Source: Bryobacterales bacterium
Lineage (GTDB): Bacteria; Cyanobacteriota; Vampirovibrionia; Obscuribacterales; Obscuribacteraceae
Direction: 5' to 3'
Assembly: GCA_903970295.1 (NCBI GenBank)
Contig: CAJCHQ010000822.1
Span: 1 to 8,137, forward strand
Length of the DNA: 8,137 nt
The position numbers and the translations under genes are program-made. The first letter of the stretch is position 1; the number at the start of each line of letters is the position of its first letter. The notes beneath the pieces are model-generated. The model was not told the origin of the DNA. It did no database searches and was given only the letters and a program-made list of their open reading frames with translations. Below are positions 1 through 6,425 of the stretch, piece by piece.

Positions 1-24
1 ACTCACACTTCCATCATTCTTTCT

Positions 25-50
25 GCGAAAATGCCGTCGGCATTGCTCGC
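25..50. repeat. Imperfect inverted repeat (possible hairpin) upstream of the GH16 gene
   Basis: Positions 30-36 (AATGCCG) and 38-44 (CGGCATT) are perfect inverted arms around one central T. They are extended by GCGA at 25-28 and TCGC at 47-50 after small bulges, giving about 11 potential pairs. No run of T follows on either strand, so a classical intrinsic terminator is not supported. It could be the remnant of a terminator for a gene to the left, or a protein-binding site. The role is unknown. Confidence 0.35.
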
Positions 51-81
51 AGTAAGTGCACCGCGACTCTTGATCGCTAGC

Positions 82-107
82 ACTTGCACACTCACATTGA
101 TGCAAGT
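82..107. repeat. Inverted repeat ACTTGCA/TGCAAGT in the GH16 leader
   Basis: ACTTGCA at 82-88 is exactly complementary to TGCAAGT at 101-107 with a 12-base gap. It lies about 140 bases before the GH16 start codon, where an operator or a leader hairpin could sit. A 10-bp AT palindrome (TTAATATTAA) is at 156-165. I found no convincing paired -35/-10 in 1-242, so the promoter of the GH16 gene is not located. Confidence 0.25.
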
Positions 108-242
108 CAGCAAAGAGCAATCGCAAGATCCATATAGATACCAACTGCATTGTTCTTAATATTAATGCGTCGGCTTTGCTGCCGCTCAAAAACGAATTCG
201 GTTTATTCGTTCAGTTTTGCTCGCTCAAAATGGGGTGTTTAC

Positions 243-3017
243 ATGTCTAATGATGCCAATTTTACCCGCGCCGAAAGTTCTGAAAGCCAGGTCGGATCAG
301 GTCAAAATTACAATAAGACGCTGGTCAACATGAGTAATCCCGATGACGTGAGGTCTGTTTTTGGGTCGTCCGGCAGTCAGGACCAAACCGGTTTCTCAAG
401 CTCCGGACACATGCACTGCGGCGATCCGTATGGCGGAAGCAGCGACCACGAGTGGCAAGATAAAGGCCATGAGGCGGGTTCGAGTGGCCACTCACATAAG
501 GGTTCCGATGAGCACGGAGAACATCAAAAATCAAATGACGACAAACATTGTCATGGAGACAAGCATGGCCATGACGAGAAGCATGGTCATAGCGAAAAGC
601 ATGGCCATGAAGAGAAGCATGGTCATGGCCACAAGCATGACAAGCACGATAAAAACGGCAAGAGCGACCACGGAGATGACAAAGGACAGCCTGGCAATGG
701 AAGCAGTTCTCAGCACGGCGATAAACATGATTCGTGCCACGACCATCATGCATCTGGAACATCTGGGGATTCCAAAACTACTGCAGCGGGCCAGTCTTCT
801 TCAGGCGAAAATCAGGGCTCGCCTGGCGGCGACAATAGTCAACCTGGAACAAGCGGTCAAGGCGTAGATAATCATCCGGGCGGCACAACGACTGGTGAAA
901 AGTCTGGGGCAACCACTTCGGGTAGTGAAGGAGTTGGGACCGGAGCTGGAACCACCAGTGGTGCGCCCACTTCTGGTGCTGGCACTTCACTTTCAACCCT
1001 GGAGCAAGCAGATCCCTCTCTCGCTGCAACTCTTAAAGCTGCATCAACTACGATGACTACTGCCGGTTATAACACTCTCGAGAACTATATAGCGACAGAA
1101 AATCCAACTGACAATACTAATCTCGACGCCACAATAATGAGCCAAGCGGTGACGAGGAATGTGCTCAGTTCAGCTGACGCTTCCGCCTTGCGGACCGCAG
1201 AAATGGAGAATAACAATATGCAACCGGCGCAGATTTTGACTTACGCTCAAGAGTCTGATCCAGCCTTATACAAAACGCTGACCGACCTCGCAGCCAGCGG
1301 AATATCAACCCAGGGCTGGAGCCAAGTTGAGAGCAACCTTGCTGCTAACTACACAGGCGATTCTTACATGGACAGCACGCTGATGAACAATGTGCTGAAT
1401 CAATCCGGGCTTAATGCAGCCGATCAAAGTGCTGTGACGAATGTACTGAAGACAGACATGCCGACTGCATTTGCTTCGGACCAATTTGCGGCAGGGCTGG
1501 AGGCGAGCGATCCAACGATGTCGCAAACATTGACTGATGCATCCCAAAAGCTTTCGGCGAGTGGGTATCAGAACCTCGAAACTTATGTTGAGGATAGCTA
1601 TACAGGACAGACGAGTATCGACAACTCCATCATGAGCGGTGCGCTTACCCAAGCTGGATTAAGCTCCACCGACGCGGCCGCCCTGAGATCGGTTCTCCAA
1701 GCAGACATGCCTGGAGCTTTACCAAGTTCTTCTTCAGAATCGACTGGCTCTGATGGCACCGGAGGTTCCTCTACTACCGGCACGACTGGTGCCTCGGGAG
1801 ACGGCAACCCGACAGGAACCACAGGCAAAACGGGGACCGTTACGACTACCGGCACAACGGGCACAACCACTGGCGACGCTGGCGGCGGAAGCACTAATGG
1901 CACCACTGGCAATGACGGCGGGAATTCAGGCAGCTCAACTTTCATTGATGGGGGCAGTCTGTTGGTCCCAACTGAATCTAGCACTGGGTTAGTGACACCA
2001 GCCGGCTCTGAATCCGGAGATGACACTGCGTATCAGGGCACTATCCAGGGTAGCAATAGCGGAGCGGTAGCTACCTCAGCTGACGCAGCACTCCAGCAAC
2101 AAAACGGGGGGCCTGATGCATTGCAGCTCACTCCAACTTCGATTATCACCTCAATGAATACTACGACCGGTCAGGGATTCCAGCAAAAATACGGCTACTT
2201 CGAGGCTGACATGAAAGTCGAAGGCACACCAAATGGTTGGCCGGGGTGGTTTTTGGAAAGTTCGGCGCATACCCTGAACCCTACTGGAGCGCCGTCGGCT
2301 GAAATCGACATTATGGAAGCGCAAACCAGCAACACAAATGGCCAGGGACTCACTTCCTATTTCGCCGGCGTGCATTCGAACTCAGGAGATACGGATAAGG
2401 CGGCTGGTACCGATAAAGATCAAGGTCCTTACGTCACCGGAGTTTCGAATATGACCACCGGTTACAACACCTACGGCGCGCTCTGGATGCCGAACGATAA
2501 GAACATCGAATTCTATTATGACGGCAAGGAAGTTGGCTACAATCCGGTCTACGACACCACAGATGGTTCACCCATGTACATGGCCCTGGACAACAACAAT
2601 GGCGGGTGGACTACATCCAAACCGAGCGCGACTGGCGGCAATTTAGACATAGCGTCTGTGAATGTCTTTCAAGCGCAGAATCTACTCACTAGCCAAAATG
2701 ATCCCAATGGAACTGAAGGAGCTACCTTCACCAACACCGATCCAAATGAAAATCCGCCAGCAATTGCAGGAGTAACTTGGGAAAACACATTCGCTAACAA
2801 CTTTCAAAACGCGGCTGCGTACACAACCAATTCGGCTGATACTACCGCTGAAGAGAACAACACGGGAAAACCGGTACTAACAGCCAGCAGCCTCAGCACA
2901 ATAGGCGCAGGAAAGAGTACAGATTGGTATGAAGGACAATGGATGGTAGATCAAGGATCAAATACACTGCAGGGTGTATCTAACGGTGGTTCAACGACTC
3001 CTGGAGCCAGCGCTTGA
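243..3017 (+). CDS. Mosaic His-rich, repeat-bearing GH16-family glycoside hydrolase
   Basis: Translated from ATG 243 this is a 924-residue protein. Residues about 55-170 carry some 27 histidines, with KHGH[D/S/E]E repeats. A Gly/Ser/Thr linker follows to about 250, then three related repeats of about 83 residues (253-494), then a second Gly/Thr/Ser linker (about 495-570). The C-terminal region is GH16: YGYFEADM at 650-657, GWPGWF at 665-670, and the active-site motif EIDIME at 687-692. By family knowledge E687 is the nucleophile, D689 the assisting acid and E692 the acid/base. Later GH16 landmarks are LWMPNDKNIEFYYDGKEV and PMYMALDNNNGGW. GH16 enzymes cleave beta-1,3/1,4-glucans or galactans; the exact substrate cannot be read here. 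ATG 243 is preferred because GGGG lies 7 bases upstream. A TTG at 150 would add 31 residues but has no visible ribosome site, and an in-frame stop at 135 bounds any extension. Neither start gives a convincing signal peptide, odd for an enzyme with such linkers. Sure of GH16, unsure of substrate and location. Confidence 0.88.
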   Translation: MSNDANFTRAESSESQVGSGQNYNKTLVNMSNPDDVRSVFGSSGSQDQTGFSSSGHMHCGDPYGGSSDHEWQDKGHEAGSSGHSHKGSDEHGEHQKSNDDKHCHGDKHGHDEKHGHSEKHGHEEKHGHGHKHDKHDKNGKSDHGDDKGQPGNGSSSQHGDKHDSCHDHHASGTSGDSKTTAAGQSSSGENQGSPGGDNSQPGTSGQGVDNHPGGTTTGEKSGATTSGSEGVGTGAGTTSGAPTSGAGTSLSTLEQADPSLAATLKAASTTMTTAGYNTLENYIATENPTDNTNLDATIMSQAVTRNVLSSADASALRTAEMENNNMQPAQILTYAQESDPALYKTLTDLAASGISTQGWSQVESNLAANYTGDSYMDSTLMNNVLNQSGLNAADQSAVTNVLKTDMPTAFASDQFAAGLEASDPTMSQTLTDASQKLSASGYQNLETYVEDSYTGQTSIDNSIMSGALTQAGLSSTDAAALRSVLQADMPGALPSSSSESTGSDGTGGSSTTGTTGASGDGNPTGTTGKTGTVTTTGTTGTTTGDAGGGSTNGTTGNDGGNSGSSTFIDGGSLLVPTESSTGLVTPAGSESGDDTAYQGTIQGSNSGAVATSADAALQQQNGGPDALQLTPTSIITSMNTTTGQGFQQKYGYFEADMKVEGTPNGWPGWFLESSAHTLNPTGAPSAEIDIMEAQTSNTNGQGLTSYFAGVHSNSGDTDKAAGTDKDQGPYVTGVSNMTTGYNTYGALWMPNDKNIEFYYDGKEVGYNPVYDTTDGSPMYMALDNNNGGWTTSKPSATGGNLDIASVNVFQAQNLLTSQNDPNGTEGATFTNTDPNENPPAIAGVTWENTFANNFQNAAAYTTNSADTTAEENNTGKPVLTASSLSTIGAGKSTDWYEGQWMVDQGSNTLQGVSNGGSTTPGASA
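543..632 (+). repeat. Five tandem 18-bp units encoding KHGHxE
   Basis: Five in-frame 18-base units start at 543, 561, 579, 597 and 615. They encode KHCHGD, KHGHDE, KHGHSE, KHGHEE and KHGHGH. Units differ mainly at third positions (CATGGC or CATGGT) and in the last two codons. KHDKHD and scattered His continue to about 750. Such arrays can bind Zn, Ni or Cu, but metal binding is inferred. Slippage could change the copy number without breaking the frame. Long antisense reading frames over this block are by-products of the CATGG repeats. Confidence 0.85.
999..1724 (+). repeat. Three diverged repeats of about 83 residues within the GH16 protein
   Basis: Three homologous segments begin at residues 253 (LEQADPSL), 335 (AQESDPAL) and 419 (LEASDPTM). 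Each runs through [L/T]..A......G[Y/W]..[L/V]E.......[T/D]....D...M..A/VL...GL...D.[S/A]A[L/V]..V......MP.A. Units 2 and 3 are closest, both having GL.[A/S].D.[S/A]A...VL..DMP. Unit 1 has lost the GL and DMP parts. The pattern predicts mainly alpha-helical modules. I do not recognise the family. A role in substrate or surface binding, or as a spacer, is speculation. Confidence 0.75.
1741..1935 (+). repeat. Gly/Thr/Ser low-complexity linker before the GH16 domain
   Basis: The DNA is rich in GGC, ACC and ACT codons and encodes stretches such as TGTTGASG and TVTTTGTTGTTTG, with no hydrophobic core. It is a flexible linker between the three-repeat region and the GH16 domain, similar in style to the linker at about 770-990. 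Linkers of this kind are usual in extracellular multidomain glycosidases, which makes the missing signal peptide more notable. Confidence 0.7.
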
Positions 3018-3055
3018 TCTTCGGCACGCAATTCTACGAATGCTTTTTGAAGCGC

Positions 3056-3107
3056 TGAAATTGTGAAATTGAAACCTTTCACGCGTCTACTCAGGGCGTC
3101 AATTTCA
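3056..3107. repeat. Tandem TGAAATTG pair with an inverted copy
   Basis: TGAAATTG occurs back to back at 3056-3063 and 3064-3071, and its exact reverse complement CAATTTCA is at 3100-3107. A 6-bp hairpin, GTGAAA (3063-3068) with TTTCAC (3077-3082), overlaps them. The cluster starts about 40 bases after the GH16 stop and ends 20 bases before the XylR-like palindrome. It might be a 3' structure of the GH16 transcript or extra regulator sites. There is no T-tract, so a terminator is not supported. Confidence 0.35.
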
Positions 3108-3126
3108 TTCGATTGAGAGGGTCAGC

Positions 3127-3153
3127 TTTAGTTTGTTTGACAAACAAACTAAA
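3127..3153. promoter_or_regulatory. Perfect 27-bp palindrome: XylR/ROK-type operator
   Basis: TTTAGTTTGTTTG at 3127-3139 and CAAACAAACTAAA at 3141-3153 are exact inverted arms around a single A at 3140. The TTAGTTTGTTT...AACAAACTAA pattern is, as I recall it, that of the xylose-repressor operator (xylO) of Bacillus, differing only in about three central bases. XylR belongs to the ROK family, and a ROK regulator is encoded downstream at 4453-5628. The palindrome covers the -35 box of the promoter at 3137-3165, so a bound regulator should repress. That the local regulator is the binder is inference. Confidence 0.72.
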
Positions 3154-3165
3154 TAGAAGTACGAT
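3137..3165 (+). promoter_or_regulatory. Sigma70-type promoter of the WG-repeat/ROK cluster
   Basis: A full-consensus -35 (TTGACA, 3137-3142) is followed after 17 bases by TACGAT (3160-3165), which matches TATAAT at four positions. Transcription would start near 3172, leaving a leader of about 155 bases before ATG 3327. The -35 lies wholly inside the palindrome at 3127-3153, the classic layout of an operator-blocked promoter. An alternative -10 (GATACT, 3163-3168) has a poorer 20-base spacer. Confidence 0.6.
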
Positions 3166-3193
3166 ACTTTCAAGGACCGACGCGCTCATAGTC

Positions 3194-3346
3194 ATGCATA
3201 TCGACGACAAAGTTGAGTATTGCGGCGAATTTCGCGGTTACTGAAGCCAGGGCTGGCGCCATTTCGAGTTTGCCGAGAAAGAGTTGTCTGTCGAACTGCG
3301 CAGACAAATCGACTTAACGGAGACCCATGAGCAATTATTCCTCTAG
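3194..3346 (+). pseudogene. Possible small ORF with an in-frame TGA, in the WG-gene leader
   Basis: From ATG 3194 the frame encodes MHIDDKVEYCGEFRGY, then TGA at 3242-3244. It then continues in the same frame as SQGWRHFEFAEKELSVELRR and a further 13 residues to TAG at 3344-3346, overlapping the WG start. The composition on both sides of the TGA looks protein-like. Readings: a small gene broken by one substitution (CGA to TGA would do it), a 16-residue leader peptide, or chance. No ribosome site is close to ATG 3194. I do not recognise the product. Confidence 0.22.
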
Positions 3347-4373
3347 TATTTCAACCAACGAGAAGTCATTCCTGAAATTTGGATTTATCGATCGATCGGG
3401 ACGTTATGCAGTGCGGCCCAGATTCGATTACGTGCAGGCATTTTCCGAAGGGTTAGCGAAGATCAAAGTTGGCGCTAAATATGGATTTATAGATGAAAGT
3501 GGTGAAGTCGTTATTCAACCGGGCTTCGACGAAGCAGACCAATTCAGAGAGGGTCTGGCTCGCGTCTCAATCGGAGATCTGTGGGGTTTTATAAATAAAA
3601 CCGGAAATCTTGTCATTGAGGCAAAATTCGACGAGGCTGATATGTTTTCCGAAGGACTGGCCGCTGTCCGTTTGCAAGGACGTTGTGCCTATATTGATCA
3701 GACTGGACAAATCGTCTTTTCGACTAAAGCGGACCGCGGATTTTATTTTAGCGAAGGTTTGGCACGCATGCAGGTCTTTTTCAGATGGGGCTACATCGAT
3801 AAAACTGGGGAGGTTGCAATCGCTCCTAATTTCAAAGCGGCCAAGAGATTTTCTGAAGGTCTAGCGCGAGTGGCCATTGACGATGCCTGGGGTTGTATTG
3901 ATAGGGATGGTAACTTTGCAATCTCTCCCCAATTTGCGGAGATTGGCCAATTCTCTGAGGGACTGGCAGCTGTTCGGCTAAATCAGAATGTTTTCGAGCC
4001 GCGATGGGGTTTTATCGATAACACTGGTGCCCTTGCTAGCGACAGTCGCTATTCGGCAGTAAAGCAGTTTTCCCATGGTCTTGCCGCAGCGCAGGTCAGT
4101 CTACCTGGCATTGAAAGCCGTTGGGGCTTTGTCGAGCGCAGCGGTTTGTTTGCCATTACGCCCAAGTTCGAAGATGTTCATAGCTTCTCTGAAGGTCTGG
4201 CTGCGGTGCGCTACCAGGGTATTTGGGGGTTCATTGACACATCCGGCGAATTTGCAATCAAGCCAAAGTTCCAAGATGTGCTTCCATTCAGCGGTGGACT
4301 TGCAGCAGTTAGAGGAGAGGCAAAATGGTCACAAATGACTGGCAATTTTTTAAACGGTTTTCGAATTGTTTAA
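3327..4373 (+). CDS. WG-repeat (WG_beta_rep) protein
   Basis: The 348 residues are almost entirely WG repeats. There are nine recognisable units of about 36 residues, each with [W/Y/F]GFID.[T/S]G....I.P.F.....FSEGLA.V. The nine anchors read FGFIDRSG, YGFIDESG, WGFINKTG, CAYIDQTG, WGYIDKTG, WGCIDRDG, WGFIDNTG, WGFVERSG and WGFIDTSG. Unit 4 has lost the WG pair, and a tenth unit breaks off after GEAKW, ending in an unrelated tail. ATG 3327 has GGAG at 3319-3322 upstream, and an in-frame stop at 3315-3317 excludes an earlier start. There is no signal peptide or membrane segment. WG repeats form beta-rich scaffolds thought to serve in protein or ligand binding; no enzyme activity is implied. It is the first gene after the operator-covered promoter and lies 79 bases before the ROK gene, so co-transcription is likely. 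The family assignment is firm, the function unknown. Confidence 0.92.
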   Translation: MSNYSSSISTNEKSFLKFGFIDRSGRYAVRPRFDYVQAFSEGLAKIKVGAKYGFIDESGEVVIQPGFDEADQFREGLARVSIGDLWGFINKTGNLVIEAKFDEADMFSEGLAAVRLQGRCAYIDQTGQIVFSTKADRGFYFSEGLARMQVFFRWGYIDKTGEVAIAPNFKAAKRFSEGLARVAIDDAWGCIDRDGNFAISPQFAEIGQFSEGLAAVRLNQNVFEPRWGFIDNTGALASDSRYSAVKQFSHGLAAAQVSLPGIESRWGFVERSGLFAITPKFEDVHSFSEGLAAVRYQGIWGFIDTSGEFAIKPKFQDVLPFSGGLAAVRGEAKWSQMTGNFLNGFRIV

Positions 4374-4382
4374 GTTCGCATT

Positions 4383-4395
4383 AGCACCAGGTGCT
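4383..4395 (+). terminator. Weak hairpin between the WG gene and the ROK gene
   Basis: AGCACC and GGTGCT flank a central A, allowing a 5-bp stem with a 3-base loop followed by TCTTT. The stem is short and the T-run interrupted, so at best it attenuates read-through to the ROK gene. It could equally be a small palindromic protein site. Confidence 0.22.
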
Positions 4396-4452
4396 TCTTT
4401 AAATTCAAAGCCTTATGTTCGTGACAAATGACTGCTTGGGTGCAAGAAAAAT

Positions 4453-5628
4453 ATGTTGAGTTCAAGCTTCATAGAAATGCGCAAACGAAACGCGGTGCGC
4501 ATCCTCCAACAGGTTCGCGAGGAACCAGGACTGAGCCGGGCTGACATCGCCCGTACCTGCGATCTCGCAAAGTCGACTGTTTCAAGCCTTGTTGATGCAT
4601 TAGTCCAGGAAGAGATATTGCAGGAGATCGGCGCCAAAGAGTCGAATCGCGGACGCCGGCCAGTCGGACTCAGTTTCAATCCGGCAGCGCGGGTGGCAGT
4701 CGGTATTAGTCTCGATCACAATCAAACGGAGATCGTGCTCGGCAATTTGGACGGTATCGTTCAAGCTGTGAGTATAAAAAGGCACCGGCGCAGAAACAAT
4801 GTGCAGTCTATTTCATCGACTGTATTATCGGAATTGCAAAGATTGCTCGCAGAGCAGAAGTTAGAGCGATCGAGAATTGGTGGAATTGGTCTGGCAGTGC
4901 CGGGACCTTTGTCCTCTCTGCAAGCTGGAAGCTGCCTCGACTGTGAAACCTTGCAAGAGCTGCTGAGGAGAGAATTCGACTGTCCGGTCCTGGTTGACTC
5001 AAACACGAACATGGCCGCCCTGGCGGAAAGTCGTCTGGGTGTTTCGCGTGACAGCGAAGTAGCGCTCGTCGTGAGATTAGGCCATGAAGTACGCTCGGCG
5101 CTCATCATTGATCACAAATTACTCAAAGGGACACAAGGACGCGCTGGTGAGCTTGGACATCTCAGCGTCCCCGGCGTTGACCGAGCCTGTAAATGCGGCA
5201 AGCACGGATGCATAAATTCTGTGGCAGCCACAAGTGCGATCGTTTGCAGGTGTCAGGAATCCGGCGTGCAAGCGGAGGACATAGACGAAGTTGTCTCAGC
5301 AGCTATCCGCGGCGATAGCAGATGCGGGGAGGCACTGATCGATGCAGGGCGGGCGGTAGGGTACGGCATTGCAAGCTGCATCAACATCTTTGCACCGAAC
5401 AGGGTGATCGTGACGGGTCGTCTCGTAGCAGCTCAGAATATATTTCTCGACCCTTTGCACGAAGCGATCGCTCTATTTTCTACGACCGACAATCTAAACA
5501 ACTGCAACTTCGCGTTCGATGATTCGCAAAACCACATTGAGGCCATCGGAGCGAGCTTGGCAGCTCTGTTGCAGGAAGATTTCTTACTGCGGCTGGTATC
5601 TGACAACGGAGCCAACTTTACGGATTGA
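4453..5628 (+). CDS. ROK-family (XylR/NagC-type) transcriptional regulator
   Basis: The product is 391 residues, the usual length of ROK repressors. Residues about 10-72 form a winged helix-turn-helix: GLSRADIARTCDLAKSTVSS (26-45) and a GRRPVGL wing (67-73). The ROK sugar-binding domain follows, with GIGLAVPGPL, then VDSNTNMAAL at 181-190, and GELGH at 232-236. The zinc site fits H236, C246, C248 and C253 (CKCGKHGC). In ROK sugar kinases the 181-190 motif has a catalytic Asp; here N184 occupies that place, so sugar binding without phosphorylation is expected. The last motif residue, usually Glu, is Asn (N255). Such proteins bind palindromic operators as dimers and let go on binding a sugar such as xylose, glucose or N-acetylglucosamine; the ligand is not readable here. 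A XylR-like operator lies at 3127-3153. ATG 4453 gives an ordinary N-terminus; ATG 4477 (MRKRNAVRIL) is an alternative, and neither has a strong ribosome site. Confidence 0.9.
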   Translation: MLSSSFIEMRKRNAVRILQQVREEPGLSRADIARTCDLAKSTVSSLVDALVQEEILQEIGAKESNRGRRPVGLSFNPAARVAVGISLDHNQTEIVLGNLDGIVQAVSIKRHRRRNNVQSISSTVLSELQRLLAEQKLERSRIGGIGLAVPGPLSSLQAGSCLDCETLQELLRREFDCPVLVDSNTNMAALAESRLGVSRDSEVALVVRLGHEVRSALIIDHKLLKGTQGRAGELGHLSVPGVDRACKCGKHGCINSVAATSAIVCRCQESGVQAEDIDEVVSAAIRGDSRCGEALIDAGRAVGYGIASCINIFAPNRVIVTGRLVAAQNIFLDPLHEAIALFSTTDNLNNCNFAFDDSQNHIEAIGASLAALLQEDFLLRLVSDNGANFTD

Positions 5629-5645
5629 TGGCCTCGATTGGGCCA
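5629..5645 (+). other. Short hairpin directly after the ROK stop codon
   Basis: TGGCC (5629-5633) pairs with GGCCA (5641-5645) across a 7-base loop, starting on the base after the TGA. There is no T-tract. The next gene begins 57 bases after the ROK stop with its own ribosome site, so this is more likely an mRNA structure in an operon than a terminator. Confidence 0.2.
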
Positions 5646-5685
5646 AGCGAATTCGAGAAATCGAAGGATGTCGGAGTAAGATATA

Positions 5686-6408
5686 TTGATTGACAATGTT
5701 TGTCGAGGACGAATCTTGCGTGGCTTATTTGTTGCCTTAGCTATTTTGCTCACTTGCGGAAACCATCCAGCCGAAGCAAAAAAAGCGACTGTTCCCGGCT
5801 GGGAAATCGAACAAAAAATCTACAAGTGGGGAAACATGCGCATGACCGTCTGCGCACAGGGTGCACTCTTGTGTGACAACCTGCGAGGCTACCGTGTGGC
5901 AATGAGGCCGCCTGATTGGAAGGTGGTTTACTATTCAGATTCTCGTAAAGTGATGGCCGAGCTACCGTTAAGCAAACTAAGAATGAATGTGAGCAATCGG
6001 GTGCGCGTATTCACAGGCGGGGATAAGCAAGACATCAATCCGGCGCTTTGGAAGTTGCAGGGCGACGCTGTAATCGCTGGTGTGCCGGTGCAATGCTACA
6101 CCAAAGATTTCGGGGTCGACAGCGAATCCAATCACGTACGTACCTGGAGAGACTACGTCGTAAAAAAAGCTGCGTTGCCTCCCGCTGCGACAACTTTCAT
6201 GTGCCAGTTTTTAGGCATCGTCAATTTGGGCAAATTCCCTTTACGCTTTCAAACCAGTCACGATCTCTCTGATGCGCTGGTGGACACGGTTTCGATGCGC
6301 CCGAAAGCAATTGATCCAGACATTTTCAAGACGCCTGAAACATACCAGAAAGTAACGCCCGAACAAGTGCTGTTTGCTGTCCAGGATTTTCCGCTGGATG
6401 AGCATTAA
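5686..6408 (+). CDS. Secreted protein of unknown function (TTG start)
   Basis: The product is 240 residues. TTG 5686 is chosen because GGAG at 5673-5676 lies 9 bases upstream and because only this start gives a signal peptide: basic RGRILRG (7-13), hydrophobic LFVALAILLTC (14-24), and a probable signal peptidase I site after AEA (29-31). The LLTC stretch resembles a lipobox, but Thr at -1 is unfavourable. The mature part has four Cys that could form disulfides, a strand-rich pattern, and WKVVYYSDSRKVMAELP and GVPVQCYTKDFG segments. These loosely recall LolA/DUF4412-type periplasmic proteins; that is only an impression. The C-terminus carries a PKAIDPDIFKTPETYQ segment. I do not recognise the family. 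It follows the ROK gene by 57 bases on the same strand, so it may share the XylR-like control. It is convergent with the ATPase gene. Confidence 0.78.
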   Translation: MIDNVCRGRILRGLFVALAILLTCGNHPAEAKKATVPGWEIEQKIYKWGNMRMTVCAQGALLCDNLRGYRVAMRPPDWKVVYYSDSRKVMAELPLSKLRMNVSNRVRVFTGGDKQDINPALWKLQGDAVIAGVPVQCYTKDFGVDSESNHVRTWRDYVVKKAALPPAATTFMCQFLGIVNLGKFPLRFQTSHDLSDALVDTVSMRPKAIDPDIFKTPETYQKVTPEQVLFAVQDFPLDEH

Positions 6409-6425
6409 TGGAACAGCGTGGTCCG

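Noticed and set aside
531..749. Hydrophobic antisense frame that looks like a membrane peptide on the minus strand
   Set aside because: It is the reverse reading of the KHGH repeat: CATGGYCATG yields alternating Met, Ala and Leu codons. The plus-strand frame is clearly coding.
361..867. Plus-strand frame rich in Met, Ser and Thr overlapping the His-rich block
   Set aside because: It is an out-of-frame reading of the same repeats, with no ribosome site or family resemblance.
1598..2026. Val/Pro-rich 142-residue frame on the minus strand
   Set aside because: It is a shadow of the Gly/Thr-rich linker of the GH16 protein; Val and Pro repeats are the complement of ACC, ACT and GGC codons.
4761..5108. 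115-residue minus-strand frame inside the ROK gene
   Set aside because: It is antisense to conserved ROK motifs and has no recognisable protein features.
5464..5471. GCGATCGC octamer (the HIP1 sequence abundant in many cyanobacteria)
   Set aside because: Only one copy was noticed and it lies in coding sequence, so it is not evidence of cyanobacterial origin.
5689..5717. TTGACA at 5689-5694 as a promoter -35
   Set aside because: It lies inside the start of the secreted-protein gene and there is no -10-like hexamer at a suitable distance.
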